From: Pseudomonas sp. 8Z
GTDB lineage: Bacteria > Pseudomonadota > Gammaproteobacteria > Pseudomonadales > Pseudomonadaceae
Assembly (NCBI RefSeq): GCF_902506535.1
Contig: NZ_LR733827.1
Location: 836,805-900,804, forward strand
Direction: 5' to 3'
Length of the DNA stretch: 64,000 nucleotides
The position numbers were made by a program, and so were the translations under genes. Positions 53,942 to 61,019 of this stretch are shown here, piece by piece (within the stretch, counting starts at the first letter, position 1; each line of letters opens with the position of its first letter). The notes beneath the pieces were generated by a model. It saw only the letters and a program-made list of their open reading frames with translations, was not told the DNA's origin and searched no databases.

Positions 53942-54174
53942 CGACGCTGGAATTGCTGCAACAGCGCTGGAAGGCCAACAGCTTGTCGCTGGAACAGGTG
54001 CGCGAGCACTACTTCCCGCACATCAAGACGGAGAAGCGCCTGCGTGCGCTGATCCGCGCCAAGGAGGTGAGCCTCCCGACGTTCAAGTACACCGATTCCC
54101 GCCTGGCGCCGCTGTACGTGCGCCTGACGGACTTGGCCGCCTACCTCGACTCCAGGGCCGAGGCAGCGGCTTAA
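53938..54174 (+). CDS. prtN: PrtN-like transcription activator
   Basis: 78 residues matching the pyocin activator PrtN family: MTTLELLQQRWKANSLSLEQVREHYFP, then LPTFKYTDSRLAPLYVRLTDLAAYLDSR. PrtN turns on pyocin genes in P. aeruginosa after the CI-like repressor PrtR is removed. Here both a PrtR-like repressor and a PrtN homologue are inside one prophage. GGGGAGG precedes the ATG. Target promoters are unknown; no obvious P-box series was seen by eye. Confidence 0.8.
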   Translation: MTTLELLQQRWKANSLSLEQVREHYFPHIKTEKRLRALIRAKEVSLPTFKYTDSRLAPLYVRLTDLAAYLDSRAEAAA

Positions 54175-54213
54175 CCCGGGCAACCGCCCACCACAACCCA
54201 AGAGGCACAGCAC

Positions 54214-54558
54214 ATGAAAGCCACCGACGCATCTGACTTCATCCAATCCCTCAACGCCGGGGTCTTTGCCCAGCAACTGGGCAAGGCCCTCTCTGACGTC
54301 GCCGCCGGCTGCGTGGAGTTCGGCAAGCAGGGCCAGGTAACCGTCACCTTCAAGCTCAAGCAGATCGCGCAGAGCCACCAGGTGAACGTGACCCACACCC
54401 TGGACTACGTCGAGCCCACCAAACGCGGCAAGCGCCGCGAGGACACCACCCTCGACACCCCGCTCTATGTCACCCAGGACGGCCTCAAGCTGTTTCTGGA
54501 CAACCCCACCGGCCAGTTGTTCCGCAAGGACGAAACACCCGTCCACGCGCGCACCTGA
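54214..54558 (+). CDS. Phage protein of unknown function
   Basis: 114 residues. MKATDASDFIQSLNAGVFAQQLGKALSDVAAGCVEFGKQG is followed by a strand-rich part (QVTVTFKLKQIAQSHQVNVTHTLDYVEP) and a basic stretch. Often located next to DUF2303 genes in Pseudomonas prophages. RBS AGAGG. Function unknown. Confidence 0.7.
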   Translation: MKATDASDFIQSLNAGVFAQQLGKALSDVAAGCVEFGKQGQVTVTFKLKQIAQSHQVNVTHTLDYVEPTKRGKRREDTTLDTPLYVTQDGLKLFLDNPTGQLFRKDETPVHART

Positions 54559-54600
54559 CCACACCCTGCGTTCCCCTCTCACACCACAAGGAACTGATCC

Positions 54601-55422
54601 ATGTTCGACAAAGACGCACTGCAACTCCTGATCGCCACCGCCCTGGCCGGTGCCAACCAGACCATCGAAACCAGCGGCCACAAACTGGCCTTGCTGCCCG
54701 AGACCATTCGCCCGCTCAACCTCGAGCAGTACCAGGCGCAGCGTGACCGCTTCCGCGGCGCATTGCGCACCCACTCCCTGGCCGACTTCGCCAACTACGT
54801 GGAGCGCCACAGCACCGACGAGAACAAGCCGGCCGGCTTCGTCGATCAGGACGGCATGAGCGCCACCGTGCTGTTCAACCTGGGCACCGCCACCGAGCCG
54901 GGCCACGGCGACGACACCGCCACGCTCACCCTCAAGCCCACCGCCGCCTACGTCGCCCTGCAGGCCATCGTCGGCAAGGCCATGAGCCAGCAGGCCCTGG
55001 CCGAGTTCCTCGAAGACTGGATGCCGTACCTGATGGCCGGCGCTGGTGACGAAACCCTGCCCATGCCGGCGGCGATCAACGCCGTGCGCCGCATGAGCAT
55101 CAAGGCCACCAGCACGCAGAACAGCGAAGTGGGCGACCTCTCCGCTCGCCGCAGCGCCATGGACGAGATCGAGGCCCGCAGCCTGGAAACCATGCCGACC
55201 ACCTTCATCTTCACCACCCGCCCGTATGAGCCGCTGGAGCCGGCGAGCATCACCCTGCGCGTCTCGGTCATCACCGGCCGCGACGAACCGCTGCTGAAAC
55301 TGCGCTGGGTGGGCGAGGAGGCACAGCGCGAAGGCTTCGCCGACGAGTTCAAGCGCGTGCTGGAGGCCGCCGTGGGTGGCCTGGTACCGCTGACCATCGG
55401 CACCTACCAGCAAGGCAAGTAA
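54601..55422 (+). CDS. DUF2303 family phage protein
   Basis: 273 residues: FDKDALQLLIATALAGANQ start, HSLADFANYVERHST, and EFLEDWMPYL followed by a beta-rich C-terminal region (RPYEPLEPASITLRVSVI), as in DUF2303 proteins found in early operons of many phages. Function unknown. AAGGA precedes the ATG. Confidence 0.85.
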   Translation: MFDKDALQLLIATALAGANQTIETSGHKLALLPETIRPLNLEQYQAQRDRFRGALRTHSLADFANYVERHSTDENKPAGFVDQDGMSATVLFNLGTATEPGHGDDTATLTLKPTAAYVALQAIVGKAMSQQALAEFLEDWMPYLMAGAGDETLPMPAAINAVRRMSIKATSTQNSEVGDLSARRSAMDEIEARSLETMPTTFIFTTRPYEPLEPASITLRVSVITGRDEPLLKLRWVGEEAQREGFADEFKRVLEAAVGGLVPLTIGTYQQGK

Positions 55423-55442
55423 CCACAACCCCGTTGCAACAC

Positions 55443-55480
55443 CCCGCCGCCGGACTCTCACAACCATTCCCGGCGGCGGG
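55443..55480 (+). promoter_or_regulatory. Intergenic hairpin with ACTCTCAC loop
   Basis: A perfect 11-bp stem CCCGCCGCCGG / CCGGCGGCGGG closes a 16-nt loop beginning ACTCTCACAACC. It has no following T-run, so it is not a plain terminator. The loop start matches the twin cro-cII hairpins and the operon leader hairpin. Confidence 0.55.
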
Positions 55481-55499
55481 CTCTACGAGGACACAGCAC

Positions 55500-56246
55500 A
55501 TGCAAACCACCACCATGCTTACCCTAATCATCGCCGCCCTGGTGCTGGCCCTGATCGGCCTGGCCGTCTACACCCGCCACTCGGCAGGCAGCGCACGCGC
55601 CAATGGCTATGACCAAGGCTATGACGACGCCAAGCGCAGCCACGATGACCGCATTGCCGCGCTGCACGAGGACATCGAGCACCTTCACCGCACGCGCACC
55701 AACTTGGTAGCCGAACACCGCCTGGAGCGTGACGCGATCATGCAGGACTGCGACGCGCGCATTGCCATCTATGCCGCCCGCTCGCTCACCGCTGAAGACA
55801 TCCTCACCCTGCGCGTCGTCAACAGCCAGCTGCTGCTGGCCGTGCAGACCTACACCAACCTCAAGCTGCTCGACCAGGCACGCTTCGCCAACACCGCCGT
55901 GCAGCGCTTCGGCCAGGTGATCGACCGTATTGCCGAGGCCCTGCCCGCAATGCCGAAACAGCCTGACTACATTCTCGACGTGGCCGCGAACTCGGTACCG
56001 AACGGCAAGAGCTGGCTGGTGCATGGACCGCAGGCCTGCGGCAAAACCCGCAACGCCCGAGCCATCGCAGACGCCCTCGGCCTGCCCGATATCCTCGACG
56101 ACTGGCAGCCCGGCATGCCGGTACCGACCACTAAAACCCTGGTGCTGACCAACGCCGAAGGCCCCTTCCAGCCGTTCACCCGCCGCGTCCTGTCGTTCGA
56201 GCAGGCTATGAGCCTAGTGGCTTCCAAGCAGGGGGCCGCAGCATGA
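55500..56246 (+). CDS. Membrane-anchored P-loop-like phage protein
   Basis: 248 residues. One N-terminal transmembrane helix (LTLIIAALVLALIGLAVY), a coiled-coil middle rich in H, R, D and E, and a C-terminal region with VHGPQACGKTRNARAIADAL, which looks like a Walker A loop, plus LVLTNAEGP as a possible partner. A full ATPase is not apparent. Start is ATG at 55500 after GAGGA. No family recognised. Confidence 0.65.
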   Translation: MQTTTMLTLIIAALVLALIGLAVYTRHSAGSARANGYDQGYDDAKRSHDDRIAALHEDIEHLHRTRTNLVAEHRLERDAIMQDCDARIAIYAARSLTAEDILTLRVVNSQLLLAVQTYTNLKLLDQARFANTAVQRFGQVIDRIAEALPAMPKQPDYILDVAANSVPNGKSWLVHGPQACGKTRNARAIADALGLPDILDDWQPGMPVPTTKTLVLTNAEGPFQPFTRRVLSFEQAMSLVASKQGAAA

Positions 56247-56812
56247 TCAACGATACCCACTACGTGCTCGACCTGGAGACCATGGGCAAGGGCCCGCGGG
56301 CCGCCATCGTCGCCATCGGCTGCGTGCGCATCGAGCAAGGCACCATCACCGGCAGCCTCTACCGCAGAGTCAGCCTGGAAACCTCCCTGCAGGCAGGCCT
56401 ACAGGTGGATGCCAGCACTATCGAGTGGTGGCTGCAGCAGCGCGAAGCCGCCCGGGAAGAGATCTACCAGCCCGGCGCGATCCGCCTCGAATCGGCCCTG
56501 GCCCAACTGGCAGAGTTCATGGGCTGCAACCACCTCCACAGGCCAAAGCCGAAGGCAATGCTGTGGGGCAACGGCAGCAGCTTCGACAACGTCATCGTCG
56601 GCAACGCCTTCGACGCCTGCGGCATCCAGCGCCCCTGGCTGTTCTGGAATGACCGCGACCTGCGCACACTGCTGGCCCTCTACCCCGAGGCCAAGGCACT
56701 GCCGTTCGAGGGCACCAAGCACCATGCCCACGACGACGCCATGCACGAGGCCAAGCAACTGCTGATGGCGCTGAATCTCCACCAGACCCTGCAGGTAGGA
56801 GCACTGGTATGA
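56243..56812 (+). CDS. 3'-5' exonuclease, DEDD type (Rv2179c-like)
   Basis: 189 residues. Exo I YVLDLETMG (Asp/Glu near 9-11), Exo II SSFDNVIVGNAF (Asp near 110) and Exo III HHAHDDAMHEA (near 155-165) give the DEDDh set. Similar phage proteins act on DNA or RNA 3' ends. Overlaps both neighbours by 4 bp. Substrate not known. Confidence 0.82.
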   Translation: MINDTHYVLDLETMGKGPRAAIVAIGCVRIEQGTITGSLYRRVSLETSLQAGLQVDASTIEWWLQQREAAREEIYQPGAIRLESALAQLAEFMGCNHLHRPKPKAMLWGNGSSFDNVIVGNAFDACGIQRPWLFWNDRDLRTLLALYPEAKALPFEGTKHHAHDDAMHEAKQLLMALNLHQTLQVGALV

Positions 56813-57381
56813 GCTGGATTCTCACCCGCAGCGGCCGCAAGTTCGACCTGGCCAACCCCACCGCCGACATGGTGGATCCGACCGATATCGCCCACAGCCT
56901 GAGCATGCAGTGCCGCTTCAACGGCCACACCCGCCACTACTACAGCGTTGCCCAGCACTGCTATCTGGTGTCCGACCTGGTGCCGACCGAGTATCGCCTG
57001 GAAGCGCTGCTGCACGACGCCACCGAGGCCTACGTGGGCGACCTGGTGCGCCCGCTCAAGGAGGGCATGCGCGACTTCGCCAACAGCCACAGCGACGAGT
57101 GCCTGTACGACCTCACCGAGCGCCGTGTCTGGATCGCCATCTGCCAGCGCTTCGACCTCGAACCCGTTCTGCCGGACTGTGTGAGGCACGCCGACCTGGT
57201 AGCGCTGGCCACCGAGAAGCGCGACCTGATGCCCGAGCACCCGGAGCCCTGGCCGTGCCTTGAGGGCGTCGAGCCCAACGCTGTCCCCATCGATCCCTGG
57301 CAACCGAGCCAGGCCGCCATCCACTACCACGGCCGCCTGCTCGAACTGCTGGCTACCACTCACCGCCGTCGCAGCGCCTGA
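56809..57381 (+). CDS. HD-domain nucleotide phosphohydrolase (YfbR-like)
   Basis: 190 residues. HTRHYYSVAQHCYLVSDLV and LLHDATEAYVGDLVRPLK carry the H...HD...D metal-binding set of YfbR-type 5'-deoxynucleotidases. It probably adjusts deoxynucleotide pools during infection, complementing the dNMP kinase in the same operon. It directly precedes the DGR cassette. Confidence 0.82.
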   Translation: MSWILTRSGRKFDLANPTADMVDPTDIAHSLSMQCRFNGHTRHYYSVAQHCYLVSDLVPTEYRLEALLHDATEAYVGDLVRPLKEGMRDFANSHSDECLYDLTERRVWIAICQRFDLEPVLPDCVRHADLVALATEKRDLMPEHPEPWPCLEGVEPNAVPIDPWQPSQAAIHYHGRLLELLATTHRRRSA

Positions 57382-57407
57382 CCGATTTCATATTCGAGGA
57401 CACCACC

Positions 57408-58016
57408 ATGAACGCAATCACCCGCAACACCCTCCCCGTCATCGGCACCCAGTTTGAGGGCGGTTACTTCGCCGGCCTGTTCGCCCTGAACGGTGAAACC
57501 TACGGCTTGATCGTAGCCCCACGTGCGCAGGGCGAGCTGGAAGGAGCCACCTGGGGCGAGTACGGCAAAGACCTGCCCGCCGCCCGCCACTTCAATGACG
57601 GCCTGGCCAATACCCAGGCTATGGCCGAGGCCGGCTCAGACCTCGCCAGCTGGATGCTCGCGCTAGACATCAACGGCTTCGCCGACTGGTACCTGCCCAG
57701 CCGCGACGAGCTGGAACTGCTCTACCGCCACTTCAAGCCCACCAACGAGACCAACTGGGTTTACCGCCATGGCGAGAACCCCAGCAGCATCCCCATGGGC
57801 TACCCGTATACCGCCGAGGAGCCGGCACAGACCAAGCTGGACGGTTTCCAGGCAGATGCTGCCGAAGCCTTCGCGGATGAGTGGTACTGGAGCAGCACGC
57901 AGTACAGCCCGAACAGCGCGTGGAGTCAGAACTTCTGCGATGGCAGCCAGTTCAACTTCCGCAAGGTCTTCGAGCTTCGCGCGCGCGCCGTCCGCAGATT
58001 CAAGGTCACCCCTTGA
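57408..58016 (+). CDS. DGR target protein 1 (DUF1566/C-type-lectin-like)
   Basis: 202 residues. The DUF1566 core reads DWYLPSRDELELLYRHF and EWYWSSTQYSPN; the last part, residues 164-197, is the variable repeat VR1. The C-type-lectin/formylglycine-enzyme-like fold at the C-terminus is the usual display scaffold of DGR targets. No signal peptide or transmembrane helix is seen, and the gene is not in the tail module, so where the protein is displayed is unknown. GAGGA precedes the ATG. A GC-rich hairpin follows the stop. Confidence 0.9.
   Translation: MNAITRNTLPVIGTQFEGGYFAGLFALNGETYGLIVAPRAQGELEGATWGEYGKDLPAARHFNDGLANTQAMAEAGSDLASWMLALDINGFADWYLPSRDELELLYRHFKPTNETNWVYRHGENPSSIPMGYPYTAEEPAQTKLDGFQADAAEAFADEWYWSSTQYSPNSAWSQNFCDGSQFNFRKVFELRARAVRRFKVTP
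57898..57997 (+). other. DGR variable repeat VR1
   Basis: 100 bp aligning without gaps to the template repeat at 59294-59393. Differences are 13 substitutions at template adenines plus one at a template guanine (in the GAC codon, giving TGC, Cys). Non-adenine positions and the whole 3' end (from GAGCTTCGCG to GTCCGCAG) are otherwise identical. It lies at the 3' end of target gene 1. Confidence 0.95.
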
Positions 58017-58035
58017 ACACTTCAACCCTTTGAAG

Positions 58036-58054
58036 CCGCGCGCGCAGCGCGCGG
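58036..58054 (+). other. Hairpin downstream of VR1
   Basis: CCGCGCGC-GCA-GCGCGCGG, 38 bp after the end of VR1. Its twin follows VR2, and nothing similar follows TR. A DNA hairpin or cruciform just after the VR is known to help target recognition in the Bordetella phage DGR. Confidence 0.8.
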
Positions 58055-58080
58055 TTGACGCCAATTTTCAGGACATCGAC

Positions 58081-58713
58081 ATGAACACCATCACGATTGA
58101 AGTGGGCGACACCCGAATCGAAACCCCCAACGCCATCCTGGCGCGCCACGTACTGGAGCAGGCCACTGGCCTCGTACCGCGAGCGCCGGAACCGTTCGCC
58201 TGCACCGTCGAAACCATGCGGCTGACACCTACGCCCGGCATCGGCGAATTCTGGAGCGGCCAGGGCGGTATCTACGCAGGTCTGATGCGCGGAGAGAACG
58301 GGCACCCGGACTACCACCTGGTGGTCTCGCCCGCCGAGCGGGGCGAGGCGGAGGCAATCACCTGGGGCTCAGCCGGCAAATCTGAGCCAGGCGCCACCAA
58401 CGAATGGGATGGTCTTGCCAACACCCGCGCCCTTGCGGAATCCGAGCACAGCCACCCCGCTGCCGAATGGGCCGCTGGCTTGGAGATTAACGGCCACCGC
58501 GATTTCTACCTGCCCAGCCGGCGCGAACTGCGCCTGTGCTGGGTCAACGCGCCCGAGCTGTTCGCCGAGAAGTGGTACTGGAGCAGCACGCAGTACAGCC
58601 CGAACGACGCGTGGCTTCAGGACTTCGGCGATGGCTACCAGACCACCATCCACAAGTTCAGCGAGCTTCGCGCGCGCGCCGTCCGCAGAGTGCTCAGCAC
58701 TTCAACCCTTTAA
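58081..58713 (+). CDS. DGR target protein 2 (DUF1566/C-type-lectin-like)
   Basis: 210 residues, related to target 1 over the C-terminal domain (DFYLPSRRELRLCW, KWYWSSTQYSPN) but with a different N-terminal region of about 60 residues (MNTITIEVGDTRIETPNAIL...). Residues 170-203 are VR2. No signal peptide. CAGGA precedes the ATG. Having two targets for one template means one RT can diversify both. Confidence 0.9.
   Translation: MNTITIEVGDTRIETPNAILARHVLEQATGLVPRAPEPFACTVETMRLTPTPGIGEFWSGQGGIYAGLMRGENGHPDYHLVVSPAERGEAEAITWGSAGKSEPGATNEWDGLANTRALAESEHSHPAAEWAAGLEINGHRDFYLPSRRELRLCWVNAPELFAEKWYWSSTQYSPNDAWLQDFGDGYQTTIHKFSELRARAVRRVLSTSTL
58589..58688 (+). other. DGR variable repeat VR2
   Basis: 100 bp aligned to TR without gaps, with 12 substitutions, every one at a template adenine. 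Compared with VR1 the changed codons overlap but the bases differ, for example TR AAC to TTC, AGC, GTC, TAC, ACC, ATC or GAC. This is the adenine-specific signature of DGR mutagenesis. Confidence 0.96.
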
Positions 58714-58723
58714 CCCTTTGACT

Positions 58724-58742
58724 CCGCGCGCGTAGCGCGCGG
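58724..58742 (+). other. Hairpin downstream of VR2
   Basis: CCGCGCGC-GTA-GCGCGCGG, 35 bp after VR2, the same 8-bp stem as after VR1 with a one-base loop difference. An ACTTCAACCCTTT stretch is also shared between the VRs and their hairpins. Followed by TTTT, so it might also act as a terminator. Confidence 0.8.
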
Positions 58743-58760
58743 TTTTGCGAGTTTTCCAGC

Positions 58761-59123
58761 ATGGCTATCACTCAACACCTGCCGATCTACCAACTGACTC
58801 GAGAGCTAACGGAGCTAGCGATTCGCCTCGCGGCGAACATGCCCCGCAATCTCACGCGCCTACTCGGTGATCGCCTTCTGAACGAGTGTTTCGACATAGG
58901 GCTACTGATCTTCCGGGCCAACGTGGCGCAGGGGGCTGACCGTCTGGGCCATATCCAGCAATTGCTGGAACGCACCCAGGTGGCCGAGCTGCTGCTGCGC
59001 CAGTGCGTAGACCTCAAGGCGATCAGCCACAAGCAGTACGCCCAGGCAGTCGAGATCACCGACCGGATAGGCAAGCAGGCAACCGGGTGGAAGAAACACA
59101 CAGCCGCAGCGCCTGCAGCGTGA
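58761..59123 (+). CDS. avd: DGR accessory protein (Avd-like)
   Basis: 120 residues, almost all helix, basic (LTRELTELAIRLAANMPRNLTRLLGDRLLNECFDIGLLIFRANVA...), in line with the barrel of four-helix bundles formed by Avd, which binds the DGR RT and the template RNA. Location between the second target and the template repeat is the standard Avd position. Confidence 0.85.
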   Translation: MAITQHLPIYQLTRELTELAIRLAANMPRNLTRLLGDRLLNECFDIGLLIFRANVAQGADRLGHIQQLLERTQVAELLLRQCVDLKAISHKQYAQAVEITDRIGKQATGWKKHTAAAPAA

Positions 59124-59293
59124 GTGTCAAGGTGCTCACGCCAGAGCGTTATGAATCTGGTCGTGCCGCTGGCCCACAAGGCCACCGCCATGCGCACCAG
59201 GGGAACCGCCGGGCACGTCCTGGCAGGCCTCGCGCAGTTTCGCCGCTGATCGGCCCAGGCCCTCGGCAACGAAACGTAGATAGCACGACTTGG

Positions 59294-59393
59294 CGCAGTA
59301 CAGCCCGAACAACGCGTGGAATCAGAACTTCGACGATGGCAACCAGAACAACAACCACAAGAACAACGAGCTTCGCGCGCGCGCCGTCCGCAG
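59294..59393 (+). ncRNA. DGR template repeat (TR)
   Basis: 100 bp with 32 adenines, arranged as ten AAC/AAT codons in the frame used by the VRs; AAY codons can mutate to 15 amino acids without making stops. It lies between avd and the RT domain and matches VR1 and VR2 at all non-adenine positions except one. The TR transcript serves as the template for error-prone cDNA. Confidence 0.95.
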
Positions 59394-60553
59394 CTTCAAC
59401 CGGCTTTCAGCAAAGCCATGCTGGCTTTTCTTTCGAGGCCCTGGCGCAGGCGTACTTCGACTGCCGCCGCAGCAAGCGCAACAGCAAAAGCGCCCTGGCC
59501 TTCGAACTCAACTTGGAGCGCAACCTCATGCACCTGCACACCGAGCTGAACAACGGCACCTACCAGCCCGGCCCCTCCACCTGCTTCGTCGTCACCCGCC
59601 CGAAGCACCGCGAGGTATGGGCCGCCGACTTCCGCGACCGAATCGTCCACCACTTACTCTACAACCAGGTCGGCCCGCGCATCGAGCGCACGTTCATTGC
59701 CGACTCCTGCGCCTGCATCCCCGGGCGTGGCACGCTCTACGCCGCCCAGCGCCTGGAGCACAAGGTGCGCAGCATCACCCGCAACTGGCAGCGCCCGGCG
59801 CACTATCTCAAGTGCGACCTGGCCAACTTCTTCGTCACCATCGACAAGCGCGTGCTCGGCCAGCAACTGCTCGCCGCCATTCCTGAGCAACCCTGGCAGG
59901 CGCTGGCGCAGCAGATCCTCTGGCACGACCCTCGGGAGAGCTACTTCCTACGCAGCCCTTACCGCCTGGTCAACCGCGTGCCCCAGCACAAACGCCTGGA
60001 CGCCCAGCCGGCCTACCGCGGGTTGCCCATCGGCAATCTGTCGTCGCAGTTCTTCGCAAACGTCTACCTAAACGCCCTGGACCAGTTCGTCAAACACCAA
60101 CTGCGCGCGCGCCACTACGTGCGCTACGTCGACGACTTCGTGCTGCTGCACGAAAGCCCCCATAAGCTGAACGCCTGGCGGGAACAGATCGAGGCCTTCC
60201 TCGCCGACCGCTTGCACGCTCGCCTCAACCCCAGCAAGACCATCCTGCAACCGGTGACGCGCGGTATCGACTTCGTAGGCCAGGTGATCAAGCCACATCG
60301 CCGCATCACCCGCCGCCGCACAGTTGACAACGCCCTGCGAGCTGCAGCGCATCAGCCCGGCGACAGGCTGCGCGAAACCGCCAACAGCTACTTCGGCCTG
60401 CTACGCCAGGCCAGCCACAGCCACACAGACCGGCGCCACCTGACCAAAGCCCTGCTGCTGCGCGGGCGGACGGTGGACTACGGCATGACCAAAATTTTCA
60501 AAGGCGCCCGCGCCAACCCGGTGAAACAGCAGCGGAGCGAGGTGGAGTCATGA
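59336..60553 (+). CDS. DGR reverse transcriptase
   Basis: Retroviral-type RT core from about 59427: FEALAQAYFDCRRSKRN start, KHREVWAADFRDRIVHHLL, ACIPGRGTL, LKCDLANFFVTID with the first catalytic Asp, GLPIGNLSSQFFANVYLN (the DGR-type GxxxSQ motif) and RYVDDFVLL with the catalytic YVDD. Start is uncertain: the only in-frame ATG near the domain is 59336, inside TR; GTG at 59120 overlaps the avd stop (GTGA) but would add low-complexity sequence read through TR. The RT body itself is intact. Confidence 0.92.
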   Translation: MATRTTTTRTTSFARAPSAASTGFQQSHAGFSFEALAQAYFDCRRSKRNSKSALAFELNLERNLMHLHTELNNGTYQPGPSTCFVVTRPKHREVWAADFRDRIVHHLLYNQVGPRIERTFIADSCACIPGRGTLYAAQRLEHKVRSITRNWQRPAHYLKCDLANFFVTIDKRVLGQQLLAAIPEQPWQALAQQILWHDPRESYFLRSPYRLVNRVPQHKRLDAQPAYRGLPIGNLSSQFFANVYLNALDQFVKHQLRARHYVRYVDDFVLLHESPHKLNAWREQIEAFLADRLHARLNPSKTILQPVTRGIDFVGQVIKPHRRITRRRTVDNALRAAAHQPGDRLRETANSYFGLLRQASHSHTDRRHLTKALLLRGRTVDYGMTKIFKGARANPVKQQRSEVES

Positions 60554-60717
60554 GCAACCTAAGGCGCATTACCACACCGAACGGCGCCCCGCTGCAGAAC
60601 CTTGAACTGCCGTCTCGCTGCGATCAGTGCGGAAACCCTCGCAACAAGGGCAACCACCAGCGCTGCTCGCAACGCCGGCAGGCACTCAACAAGCACAAAT
60701 GGATGGGCAGGCCATGA
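60550..60717 (+). CDS. Small Cys-rich (zinc-ribbon-like) regulator
   Basis: 55 residues with RCDQCGNPRNKGNHQRCSQRRQALNK: a CxxC plus a third Cys and a His, resembling small basic proteins in pyocin and prophage regulatory regions of Pseudomonas. Starts inside the RT stop and ends overlapping the next start (ATGA). Confidence 0.68.
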   Translation: MSNLRRITTPNGAPLQNLELPSRCDQCGNPRNKGNHQRCSQRRQALNKHKWMGRP

Positions 60718-61019
60718 GTTGCACCATCACATACATCACCAACGCCCAGCCCGGGCAGGATGACCGCGCTCACAAGCGCGGTCGGATCCCGCGCAAGCCG
60801 GTGCAGTGGCAGGCTAGCGTCTGGATGATTGCCCCAGGCGGCGAGAAGACCACGCACTCCATCACCGTCCCGGCCTGCACCGCACAGGATCTTATCCCTG
60901 CTATTGGTGACCGCATCGACGCTCTGGCCCGCGAGAACGGTCAGATCTGCGTGCAGTTCGGCTGGACGGCAAGCGCCCACGGCGGCATGAAGAAGAATCG
61001 CAAGGGAGGAAAGCGCTGA
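60714..61019 (+). CDS. Phage protein of unknown function
   Basis: 101 residues: MSCTITYITNAQPGQDDRAHKRGRIPRKPVQWQASVWMIAPGG..., ending in a basic tail GMKKNRKGGKR. No family recognised. Coupled by overlaps to both neighbours. Confidence 0.65.
   Translation: MSCTITYITNAQPGQDDRAHKRGRIPRKPVQWQASVWMIAPGGEKTTHSITVPACTAQDLIPAIGDRIDALARENGQICVQFGWTASAHGGMKKNRKGGKR

Noticed and set aside
53740..55467. 575-codon minus-strand frame across PrtN, DUF2303 and neighbours
   Set aside because: Shadow of several short overlapping plus-strand genes that have RBSs and family matches.
59003..59335. Upstream extension of the RT reading frame through avd and TR
   Set aside because: The added sequence is Arg/Thr-rich low complexity and overlaps avd in another frame; the RT domain begins only near 59427.
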